From DATKZH01 sp035528065 (GTDB lineage: Bacteria; Planctomycetota; Planctomycetia; Pirellulales; Thermoguttaceae): 5,312 bases of DNA. Under the pieces are notes generated by a model. That model saw only the letters and a list, made by a program, of their open reading frames with translations. It did not search any database and had not been told where the DNA came from. Shown in pieces: positions 1 through 5,312 of the stretch (positions are counted from its first letter, which is position 1; each line of letters begins with the position of its first letter). The translations under genes were made by a program, and so were the position numbers. The stretch spans positions 1 through 5,312 of the forward strand of contig DATKZH010000391.1 in assembly GCA_035528065.1 (NCBI GenBank). The letters run 5' to 3'.

Positions 1-2409
1 GACCGGCTCCTTGGGCGCGTCGACGGTCACCTCGAACTCGGGCTTCTTGTATTCCTCGACGCGGAACGTGCCGCCACCGAGATAGCGCTCCTCTTTCGGC
101 GCGACGGCTCGCCCAAGGGCGCGGACTGCGCCGCGCAGCATCGGGGCGCCGCGTGGCGGCATGGGGACAGGGCCGCCCGCCGTGGCGTCTTCCCCGCGGA
201 CGCCCAGCCGGTACACGCCCAACATCGCGTCGGCCGGCAACTCCAGCTCGCCCTCGATGCCGCCGTACTCGTCGGCCTTCACAGGCTCTTCCACGATCTT
301 CTCGCCCTTCGGGTTCTGAATCTCCACGGTGAACGAGCGGCCCGCGAAGTCGGACGTCTCTTCCCGGTCGTACATCGCGTGGCGGACCCAGAATTTGTAC
401 TTCACCTTCTGCGCGGGCCGATACACGGGCCGGTCGGTGATCGTGTAGACCTTCGTCTGGCGGTACTCGGCGTCGTGGTAGTCCGGGTACCAGACCCCCG
501 TGAACCCGAGATAGGCGAAGCGGCCTTCGTCCGTTCGGGCGATGACGATCCACTGGTAGTCCTGCGGCTGCTCTTCGGGGCCGAGGGTCACCTGGCCGTC
601 GGCGTCGGTGAACTCGGCGAACTGCTTAGTGAGGATCTCGAAGCGGATGGCGCCGGGTCGCCGTCCGTCGGGACGCCTCGGGCCCTCGCGCCGCTCCTGG
701 CGCCAGCCGAAGAACTCGACGTTCGCTTTCGGGATTGGGCGCCCGGTGACGGCGTCGGCCACGAAGTAGAGCGTCTTCTTCTCCAGCGGCTTCTTGGCGA
801 TGGCCGTGTCGCTGAGCCAGAGGATGACGTGGCTGGTGTTGCCGTCGGCCATCTTGGCGGTGACCAGGTACGCGCCCGGCTTTTGGAGCGGCGTGGTCAC
901 CGTCACCCGCTTGTCGAAGTGCTTGTCGCGCGGTGTCAATTCCAGCTTCCACGAGGCGACCTCGCGCCCGACGTACTGCTTCTGGTTCTGGCTGACCAGC
1001 AGGTACCCCAGCCGGCCGATGTTCATCTTTTCGTGGTCGAGTCGCGGCGGGCGCGACTTGATGTAGGCCTTGACGTCGTCGAGCAGCTTCGCGACGTCGA
1101 CCTCGTGGGCGGTGAGCTCGACCGCGGTCCCGTTGCGGAAGCGGTACTCGACCGTCGCCCCCTTGCCGGCCGGCTGGCTGGTGACCGGCTCGAAGCGTCC
1201 CCAGTTGCCCACGATCTGGTCGAGCCGGTCCTGCCAGATCCGCTTGGCGTCCTCATTGCCGGCGTCGGCGTAGACTTGGACGACCTTCCGGCAATACTCG
1301 GCCGCCTTGGGGTACTGGCGGCGGTTTTCAAAAACCTGCACAAGACGCTGCAACGCCTGAAGCCCCTGGTGGCGGACGGACGCCGGATCCGCGGCCATCT
1401 CCTGCCAGATCCTGATGAAGTTGAACTCGTCGGGCAGCTTGAACCGCTTCACGCCGGACGCGAGCCGGGCGATCGTCTCGTCCTCGCCGAGCGTGTGCAG
1501 GGCATACGTGCCGCTTTCGTCCTGCTTCGTGTCGTCGGTCTGCATCCGGCCGAACCGCCATCCGTAGTGGGCCATCGTCTGCACGCCGAACTGGTTCCAG
1601 AGAAAGTCGGCGAACTGCAACCGCACGCTGTCTCGGTTGGCCGGGTCGAACTCGATCGCCTGCTCCAGACACCATCGCCACCGCTGGCCGTCGGTCTCGG
1701 CCGTCTCCCAGCTTTTCGGAACGTGGTGAAACACGGGCTTGCCGTCCTCGTCGACCGGGGCGCCGGAGGCAGGGTTGTAGTAGCCCCAGCCGGGCTCGTA
1801 GTCGGGCAGCGTGCCGAGGTCGCTCAGGTACTGGAGCCGCCATGCCTCGTTGTGCCCGCGGTTGTTCAGAAGCATCTGGGCAAGCTCCAACAGGAAGTTG
1901 GAGGTCGAGCGATGATCGTCGTCCTTCTTGGCCGGCGGCAGCGCCTCGACCATCAGTTGCAGTGCCCGGATGCGGTCGCGCTGGGTGGCGTTCATCACCT
2001 CCCCGCCGCCCCGATGGCCCCCGCGCTGGAACTCGCCGGCGATCATGAAGCCCTGGTGCTCCACGTTCATGTAGTTCCAGGCCGCCGCCCAGAGCAGCCG
2101 CCAGTTGTCCTGGTGCGCCTCGATCACCGCCTCGCGGAACGCGTCGATCTCGTTCATGCGATTGAGGCGCTGGAGGCACTGCGTGGCCATCTCCAGGTCT
2201 TCGCCGACCTTGAGCGGATCGTCGGCCGGGTCCAGGGCCAGGCGGCGGAAGCCCTCGTAGGCGTCCTTGAAGTTGCCGTCCTGCATGGTCTTTTGCAGTT
2301 GGTCGCGCTGCGTCTGGTTGCCGGAGGGTCGCGGATCAAATGCCATCGCCAACGCCCCCGTGATTCCGGCCAACAGAGCCAGCCAACCCAGCCGTCGAGC
2401 GAACGTCAT
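1..2409 (-). CDS. Alpha-2-macroglobulin family protein, N-terminal part (runs off left edge)
   Basis: 803 codons are open from the ATG at 2409 to the window edge, without a stop; bacterial family members usually exceed 1,500 residues, so the C-terminal half is missing. Residues 1 to about 22 form a signal peptide (RR, then a Leu/Ala-rich core), so the protein is exported. Residues about 25-400 look mostly helical and TPR-like (for example a repeat-like segment near 367-400). From about 400 the protein becomes beta-rich: a segment with TGRPIPKANVEF (555-566) resembles a macroglobulin domain. YTITDRPVYRP (655-665) is the hallmark of the MG2 domain, and FRVEEYKKPEFEV (782-794) is the typical start of the next MG domain. 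Family members trap proteases, often through a CxEQ thioester; bait region and thioester would lie outside the window, so inhibitor activity cannot be judged. The start is supported by GAGGAG eight bases upstream. The methyltransferase gene lies 93 bp upstream on the same strand. Family assignment is firm. Confidence 0.93.
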   Translation of the reverse strand, partial: MTFARRLGWLALLAGITGALAMAFDPRPSGNQTQRDQLQKTMQDGNFKDAYEGFRRLALDPADDPLKVGEDLEMATQCLQRLNRMNEIDAFREAVIEAHQDNWRLLWAAAWNYMNVEHQGFMIAGEFQRGGHRGGGEVMNATQRDRIRALQLMVEALPPAKKDDDHRSTSNFLLELAQMLLNNRGHNEAWRLQYLSDLGTLPDYEPGWGYYNPASGAPVDEDGKPVFHHVPKSWETAETDGQRWRWCLEQAIEFDPANRDSVRLQFADFLWNQFGVQTMAHYGWRFGRMQTDDTKQDESGTYALHTLGEDETIARLASGVKRFKLPDEFNFIRIWQEMAADPASVRHQGLQALQRLVQVFENRRQYPKAAEYCRKVVQVYADAGNEDAKRIWQDRLDQIVGNWGRFEPVTSQPAGKGATVEYRFRNGTAVELTAHEVDVAKLLDDVKAYIKSRPPRLDHEKMNIGRLGYLLVSQNQKQYVGREVASWKLELTPRDKHFDKRVTVTTPLQKPGAYLVTAKMADGNTSHVILWLSDTAIAKKPLEKKTLYFVADAVTGRPIPKANVEFFGWRQERREGPRRPDGRRPGAIRFEILTKQFAEFTDADGQVTLGPEEQPQDYQWIVIARTDEGRFAYLGFTGVWYPDYHDAEYRQTKVYTITDRPVYRPAQKVKYKFWVRHAMYDREETSDFAGRSFTVEIQNPKGEKIVEEPVKADEYGGIEGELELPADAMLGVYRLGVRGEDATAGGPVPMPPRGAPMLRGAVRALGRAVAPKEERYLGGGTFRVEEYKKPEFEVTVDAPKEPV

Positions 2410-2417
2410 GATCGCGT

Positions 2418-2423
2418 CTCCTC
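2418..2423 (-). promoter_or_regulatory. Ribosome binding site of the macroglobulin gene
   Basis: Read on the minus strand this is GAGGAG, eight bases before the ATG at 2409. It fixes the start codon and lies only four bases from the edge of the upstream hairpin pair, so RNA folding of that pair could influence access to it. Confidence 0.75.
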
Positions 2424-2427
2424 ACTC

Positions 2428-2492
2428 GTAGGGTGCGTGAAACGCACCACTCTCAACGGACAGCTCGAATTGGTGCGTTTCACGCACCCTAC
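2428..2492. repeat. REP/BIME-like inverted pair of GTAG-headed hairpins
   Basis: Two perfect 22-base inverted arms (2428-2449 and 2471-2492) flank a 21-base spacer. Each arm, read inward from its outer end, starts with GTAG and continues into a small hairpin GGTGCGT-GAA-ACGCACC (7-bp stem, GAA loop). The arms can therefore fold separately as two hairpins or together as one long stem. A GTAG tetranucleotide next to a hairpin is the known recognition layout for REP-associated HUH (Y1, TnpA-REP/RAYT) transposases in enterobacteria; applying it here is inference. The element sits in the gap between the methyltransferase stop and the macroglobulin ribosome binding site. Confidence 0.85.
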
Positions 2493-2502
2493 GGAAATGG
2501 CA

Positions 2503-3186
2503 CTACTCTTGTTCCGACTTGGCCGCGATGACCGTCACCTCCATCGCGTCGCGCTTCGCCCAGGGAAGCTCCAGGTCGAACCACTCGGTCTTGCTCCGGT
2601 ACTTCGAGCGGACGAGCCGGAGGTAGTCGTCCATCCCCCGGACGCCGATGCCCACGTTGTCGGCCACCACGACGGCGCCCGGCCGAAGCTTCTTCTCGAT
2701 CCTCACCAGGATGGGATGGTAGTTCGCGTAGCCGCAGTCGACGAACAGGAAGTCGATCGGCCCCTCGATCTGGTCGACGACCTTCCGCGCATCGCCCACC
2801 TTGACCGTGACGTATTTCTCCAGCCCGGCGCGCCGGAAGTTGGCCTCCGCCTCCTTGGCCCGGTCCGGGCTGATCTCGACGGTCACCAGCCGACCCCGGC
2901 CGGCGGCCTTCAGCTCTCGGGCGATCCAGAGGCCCGAGTAGCCGACGGCCGTGCCGCACTCGACGACCAGGCGGGGCTTGGCCTCGCGCACGAGCTCGGC
3001 CAGGCGCTCGGCCTTCTTGCGGCCGATCATGCAGACCGAGCGGTCGAGGCACGCCTTTTCCACCTCGTCGATCACGGCCTGGGCCCTCGCGTCGGGCGAC
3101 GGCCCGGCCGGCTTCTTTGCCTCCGCTCCCATGGCCCCGCCGGCAATCACCAGGCATGCGATGCAGAATGTCGTGTTCATCCTCAT
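2503..3186 (-). CDS. SAM-dependent O-methyltransferase (COMT-like) with signal peptide
   Basis: 227 residues. Residues 1 to about 23 look like a Sec signal peptide: a short basic start, a hydrophobic core, and AEA before KK. The rest is a class I methyltransferase close to the family 3 / COMT-like group. VVECGTAVGYSGLWIA (74-89) is the SAM-binding glycine loop, TVEISPDRA (102-110) carries the acidic residue that binds the SAM ribose, and GDA is at 131-133. IDFLFVDCGYANYHP (144-158) and VVVADNV (173-179) supply the aspartates/asparagine (D150, D176, N177) that usually bind the divalent metal. The family transfers methyl groups to catechol-type or other hydroxyls; the substrate cannot be predicted. 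The start at 3186 is preferred over longer upstream frames because AGGGAG lies six bases before it and the signal peptide begins there; ATG 3180 in the same frame is the alternative. Export is odd for an enzyme that needs cytoplasmic SAM. Start and family are well supported, the location less so. Confidence 0.9.
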   Translation of the reverse strand: MRMNTTFCIACLVIAGGAMGAEAKKPAGPSPDARAQAVIDEVEKACLDRSVCMIGRKKAERLAELVREAKPRLVVECGTAVGYSGLWIARELKAAGRGRLVTVEISPDRAKEAEANFRRAGLEKYVTVKVGDARKVVDQIEGPIDFLFVDCGYANYHPILVRIEKKLRPGAVVVADNVGIGVRGMDDYLRLVRSKYRSKTEWFDLELPWAKRDAMEVTVIAAKSEQE

Positions 3187-3192
3187 GAAAGA

Positions 3193-3198
3193 CTCCCT
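3193..3198 (-). promoter_or_regulatory. Ribosome binding site of the methyltransferase gene
   Basis: AGGGAG on the minus strand, six bases before the ATG at 3186. It favours this start over the longer frame opening at 3384, whose extra N-terminus would run into the repeat array. The rest of 3187-3310 shows no clear promoter; a short inverted repeat GGTCGA/TCGACC (3248-3253, 3265-3270) is present. Confidence 0.7.
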
Positions 3199-3310
3199 GG
3201 CTTTGGACGATGACCGGGCCGACGAAGTTCCCCGCCGAAAGCATACCGGTCGAGGGCAACCGCTTCGACCCCCCGGATAGGCTGGTAGTCTGTCCACCTC
3301 GACTCCGCAC

Positions 3311-3465
3311 GTTGGGTGCCACTGGCGTCTCGCCAGTGCGTGTTGGGTGTCACTGGCGTCTCGCCAGTGCGTGTCGGGTCTCACTGGCGTCTCGCCAGTG
3401 CGTGTTGGGTGTCACTGGCGTCTCGCCAGTGCGTGTTGGGTGTCACTGGCGTCTCGCCAGTGCGT
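3311..3465. repeat. Five tandem 31-bp hairpin repeats
   Basis: Units begin at 3311, 3342, 3373, 3404 and 3435 with an exact 31-bp period and no spacers. Each contains the perfect hairpin CACTGGCGTCTCGCCAGTG (8-bp stem, TCT loop), at 3320, 3351, 3382, 3413 and 3444. Units 2, 4 and 5 are identical; unit 1 differs at one base and unit 3 at two, all within the nine-base linker before the hairpin. The hairpin is invariant in all five. The period is not a multiple of three, so apparent repeat peptides in all frames are artefacts. Tandem expansion of one REP-like unit explains the pattern. Confidence 0.95.
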
Positions 3466-3474
3466 CCACGAGAG

Positions 3475-3493
3475 CACGGGCAAGATGCCCGTG
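3475..3493. repeat. Inverted partner hairpin closing the repeat block
   Basis: CACGGGCA-AGA-TGCCCGTG is a perfect 8-bp stem with a three-base loop. Read on the minus strand it aligns with the hairpin of the tandem array, with the same TCT loop and the same GGGTGC 5' flank; its two differing base pairs are compensatory. The flank at 3491-3501 is an inverted match (10 of 11 bases) to 3312-3322, so the block 3312-3501 is bounded by inverted ends. It lies 26 bp past the CPBP stop codon. Without a U-tract it is not a standard terminator, but could stabilise or end that transcript. Confidence 0.8.
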
Positions 3494-3519
3494 GCACCCG
3501 AATGCCGGCCGATCGCCGC

Positions 3520-4257
3520 TCAGGGACCGAAGCAACCGCCCACCAGGTCGTAGCCGACCACGAAGATGGCCACGTCGACCAGCAGGTGGCTCAGCCACGG
3601 GCCGTAGAGGGAGCCGGTGCGGTGATAGATCCAGGCCCACACGCCCCCGCCCAGGGCGACCGCCAGGGAGAAGAGCAGCGTGGCCGGAGAGAACCATCCG
3701 AAGTACGTGGCCAGCACGACCACGTGGTGCAGCATGAAGCCCAGGCTGGAGATCACGATCGCCGGCCAAAGCGGCACCAGGCGCCGCAACTGCCCGAACA
3801 CGAACCACCGCCAGTAGTACTCCTCCAGGAAGGAGTGCACGAGCGAGACGAACAGCCCGAACAGGACGTACATCGGCAGGCTCGTCAGCCCGTAGCCGCC
3901 CAGCCGCTGGCGAACCGGCTCCCGGGCGACGTCGAGATACCCGGCCGGGTTGAGCCACGCATGGTACAAGACGAGCATCGCCGCAGCGATCGCCACCCCG
4001 AAGGCCAGCGCTTCGGCCAGCCCCCCGAGCCCCGGCTTCTTCCAGGCGAACCGCGAGCGCTGGACGGCGAACACCCAGACCACCGGCAGCGCGAACTGGA
4101 CGATCTTGCCCAACGCATAGGCGGTCTGCTGGAGTGCGGGCGGATAGGGGGCCAGGATCACGAAGTAGACCATCACCAGCATCAGCGGCAGCACGAGGGC
4201 AACCAGCACCGCCAACGCGTCGGCTCGGCGGGTCGTTCGCGGCGGGCAGTCAGTCAT
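3520..4257 (-). CDS. CPBP-family intramembrane metalloprotease (CAAX protease-like)
   Basis: 245 residues, strongly hydrophobic, with roughly seven membrane segments (near 14-36, 52-66, 81-101, 127-144, 165-185, 190-209 and 222-240). The three family motifs are present in order: EExxxR as EEYYWR (145-150), FxxxH as FMLHH (174-178), and HxxxD as HLLVD (224-228). These supply the glutamate and histidines of the membrane-embedded active site. The family includes the CAAX prenyl endopeptidase Rce1 and bacterial proteins linked to bacteriocin processing or immunity; most bacterial members have unknown substrates, and this one cannot be assigned further. The ATG at 4257 is the only reasonable start, but no clear Shine-Dalgarno sequence precedes it. 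A possible promoter lies 66-94 bases upstream. It is separated from the downstream methyltransferase by 333 bp of repeats, so joint transcription is doubtful. No bacteriocin-like small gene is visible beside it. Confidence 0.9.
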   Translation of the reverse strand: MTDCPPRTTRRADALAVLVALVLPLMLVMVYFVILAPYPPALQQTAYALGKIVQFALPVVWVFAVQRSRFAWKKPGLGGLAEALAFGVAIAAAMLVLYHAWLNPAGYLDVAREPVRQRLGGYGLTSLPMYVLFGLFVSLVHSFLEEYYWRWFVFGQLRRLVPLWPAIVISSLGFMLHHVVVLATYFGWFSPATLLFSLAVALGGGVWAWIYHRTGSLYGPWLSHLLVDVAIFVVGYDLVGGCFGP

Positions 4258-4322
4258 GGGCAGGCTCGTGGGCGGTTGGGCGGGCGGCTTCGATCGCGGA
4301 TCGCGCGGGGTCTGGAGACCAT

Positions 4323-4351
4323 AGCGTACGAACCCGCAACATATAACTCAA
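4323..4351 (-). promoter_or_regulatory. Possible sigma-70-like promoter for the CPBP gene
   Basis: On the minus strand, TTGAGT (4346-4351) and TACGCT (4323-4328) are separated by 17 bases, 66 bases before the CPBP start. The -35 matches the consensus at four of six positions and the -10 at only three, and promoter sequences in the presumed host group are poorly known. This is a weak, position-based guess. Confidence 0.22.
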
Positions 4352-4892
4352 ACGGCAGGTGCGGCAGCCCGGAAATCGGGACTGGCTCCGTCGAGATAGG
4401 CTTCGGAGGCGGTCGTTCACGCGACCGACGGCGTCTGTCCCCGCTTCCGGGTGGGGCACACGAAACGCCGGCGAGCGGCGGGGCGCGGTTGGCCGTTTGG
4501 GCGGAATCGCTTCCCCAGACCGAACCCGGCCGTCCCGGGCTCTACGCCCGCCCGGCGAAGGAAGTTGGACACGGTCCGGCCCCGTCCAGAAACGGCCTTG
4601 CGGCTCGGCGCAACCATGGTAAGCTCAACACGTTAGCCCGAAAACCGGGCACGCGAAAGCCGCCCGAAAGGCCCGTCCAAGTGTCCAACAACTGTCCCGA
4701 CCGCTGGTTGCAAGTCATTGTCGGAAAACGAGTTATGTCGAAATCAATTGTTGGGCAGGAATTTCGAGTCCGGCCCGAAAATCCAAGTCCTTTTCAGCTC
4801 ACACGTTCCGCCGTGCACGCGTCCAAGAAGGGCGTTTTCCCCAGTACCTACCGTGCGCGCAGGTGGCCTGTGACCCGGTAGCACATCCCCTC

Positions 4893-4928
4893 GAACCCCA
4901 GCGCACGTACCATGGAACCCCAGCGCAC
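4893..4928. repeat. 14-bp direct repeat
   Basis: GAACCCCAGCGCAC occurs at 4893-4906 and again at 4915-4928, 22 bp (about two helical turns) start to start. The second copy also forms a 6-bp inverted repeat CCCCAG/CTGGGG with 4934-4939. The spacing would suit two protein binding sites on one DNA face, but function is unknown. Confidence 0.7.
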
Positions 4929-4942
4929 TCACCCTGGGGCCC

Positions 4943-4958
4943 GCGCGCACGTGCGCGC
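4943..4958. repeat. Perfect 16-bp palindrome
   Basis: GCGCGCACGTGCGCGC is self-complementary over all 16 bases, with alternating purine-pyrimidine sequence. It could be a dimer operator site or simply a Z-DNA-prone GC-rich stretch. It lies just downstream of the direct repeat pair. Confidence 0.7.
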
Positions 4959-5041
4959 ACGGTTAATTGGGACATGACGCCGCAACAAGCGATCAAGCCC
5001 GGTGTCGGTAGCGGCGTGATTAGGGGAAAATATTCTTCCGA

Positions 5042-5076
5042 AGGCGGACTGCGTGATCGTGCACGATTGCCCGCCT
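5042..5076. repeat. Two-part hairpin with asymmetric bulge
   Basis: AGGCGG (5042-5047) pairs with CCGCCT (5071-5076). Inside, 5053-5059 pairs with 5064-5070 (seven pairs, two of them G-U) around the loop TGCA, leaving five bases 5048-5052 unpaired on one side. The core ATCGTGCACGAT (5056-5067) is a perfect 12-bp palindrome. The structure ends 21 bp before the inverted-repeat element and may be part of it or a separate site. Confidence 0.55.
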
Positions 5077-5097
5077 GCGGAGTAGTAGGCACACGGC

Positions 5098-5312
5098 GTG
5101 TGGGCTGCTCAAAACGGCGGTCAATCACTCGCCACATGGTGTCCCGTTTGTGTTCCATCCCCGTACGCCGAAGGCGTTCAACAACACAGCCCAGGGTAGC
5201 TTCGCAACCCTGGGCTGTGCTGTGAAACCGCTTCGCGGTTAGGGGAACAGAAATGGCCCACGCTTCCCGCGGATTCACGGCTCTGTTTTCCGTACGTTTT
5301 AGCAGCCCACAC
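5098..5312. repeat. 215-bp inverted-repeat element (MITE-like or complex palindromic repeat)
   Basis: The outer ends are inverted: GTGTGGGCTGCT at 5098-5109 matches the complement of 5301-5312 exactly, and after a one-base gap AAAACG (5111-5116) matches 5295-5300, giving 18 of 19 positions. Inside, CCCC (5159-5162) faces GGGG (5242-5245), and three hairpins follow in a row. They are ACGCC-GAA-GGCGT (5165-5177), a 13-bp perfect stem CACAGCCCAGGGT (5185-5197 with 5207-5219, nine-base loop), and AACCGC-TTC-GCGGTT (5226-5240). The whole is roughly symmetric about 5202. No gene lies inside, and no target-site duplication can be seen because the right end coincides with the window edge; the arms may extend further. 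A short hairpin CACAC-GGC-GTGTG (5090-5102) straddles the left end. Confidence 0.75.

Larger units (their letters stand above)
4258..5097. other. Gene-free stretch upstream of the CPBP gene
   Basis: No frame here gives a protein with recognisable motifs. The open frames on both strands are Arg/Pro/Gly/Ser-rich, overlap each other and lack ribosome binding sites, as expected from non-coding GC-rich DNA. The part from about 4620 to 4800 is visibly richer in A and T than the genes. It contains three copies of GCCCGAAA (4636, 4662, 4773). Towards the right end short palindromes and direct repeats cluster (4893-5076), leading into the inverted-repeat element. Confidence 0.6.

Noticed and set aside
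379..3213. 944-codon open frame on the plus strand, spanning two genes in antisense
   Set aside because: It covers the antisense of the macroglobulin and methyltransferase genes and the repeat pair between them, and shows no domain motif. The stop-free run follows from GC-rich codon use on the minus strand, whose genes carry clear family motifs.
2503..3384. Longer methyltransferase start at 3384
   Set aside because: The extra N-terminus is translated from repeat DNA and lacks a ribosome binding site, whereas 3186 has AGGGAG at good spacing and begins a signal peptide.
3311..3465. CRISPR-like regular repeats
   Set aside because: The units are contiguous with no unique spacers, and each contains a complete hairpin. 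No cas gene is nearby.
4359..4636. Overlapping small open frames on both strands
   Set aside because: Arg-rich, mutually overlapping, without ribosome binding sites or motifs; typical of non-coding GC-rich DNA.
4636..4650. GCCCG/CGGGC stem as a terminator
   Set aside because: Only five base pairs, no following T-run on either strand, and no gene ends nearby.
4751..4780. TTCGAGTCC resembling a tRNA T-loop
   Set aside because: The flanking five bases on each side do not pair and no acceptor or anticodon stem is found.
3316..4881. 521-codon plus-strand open frame starting in the repeats
   Set aside because: It is antisense to the CPBP gene, begins inside the tandem repeats and is rich in Arg/His/Gln/Pro without recognisable domains.
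4799..5278. Long overlapping frames (minus 4799-5278, plus 4863-5225)
   Set aside because: Both run through palindromes and the inverted-repeat element and show no protein-like motifs.
5253..5312. Possible start of a rightward gene (ATG at 5253 with AGGGG upstream, open to the edge)
   Set aside because: Both the AGGGG and the frame lie inside the inverted-repeat element, and only 20 codons are visible with no motif.

Overview
GC-rich bacterial DNA with three genes, all on the minus strand, separated by gaps loaded with palindromic repeats. The host is probably a planctomycete or related PVC bacterium. This is an inference from the gene content (a large secreted alpha-2-macroglobulin with a long helical N-terminus, an exported-looking methyltransferase) and from the style of the GC-rich hairpin repeats. 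No rRNA or other taxonomic marker is present.

Layout, left to right: 1-2409 is the N-terminal 803 codons of an alpha-2-macroglobulin family protein that runs off the left edge. The 93-bp gap 2410-2502 holds a GTAG-headed inverted pair of hairpins (REP/BIME-like). 2503-3186 is a COMT-like SAM-dependent O-methyltransferase with an N-terminal signal peptide. The gap 3187-3519 holds five exact-period 31-bp hairpin repeats followed by one inverted, structurally matching hairpin. 3520-4257 is a CPBP-family (CAAX-protease-like) intramembrane protease. 4258-5312 has no convincing gene; it carries a possible promoter for the CPBP gene, short palindromes and direct repeats, and at the right edge a 215-bp inverted-repeat element that looks like a MITE or complex palindromic repeat.

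The methyltransferase and macroglobulin genes are co-directional, each with a good Shine-Dalgarno sequence, and could be co-transcribed, with the REP pair in the intercistronic RNA. The CPBP gene is separated from them by a repeat block and may be its own unit. All three products are predicted to act in or across the cell envelope, but nothing in the sequence shows that they work together.

The most interesting signal is in the non-coding DNA. All three gaps contain palindromic elements, of at least three sequence families. Two of these families contain paired hairpins that differ only by compensatory base-pair changes, which suggests the structure is what is being kept. No transposase is present, so mobility would have to come from elsewhere in the genome.
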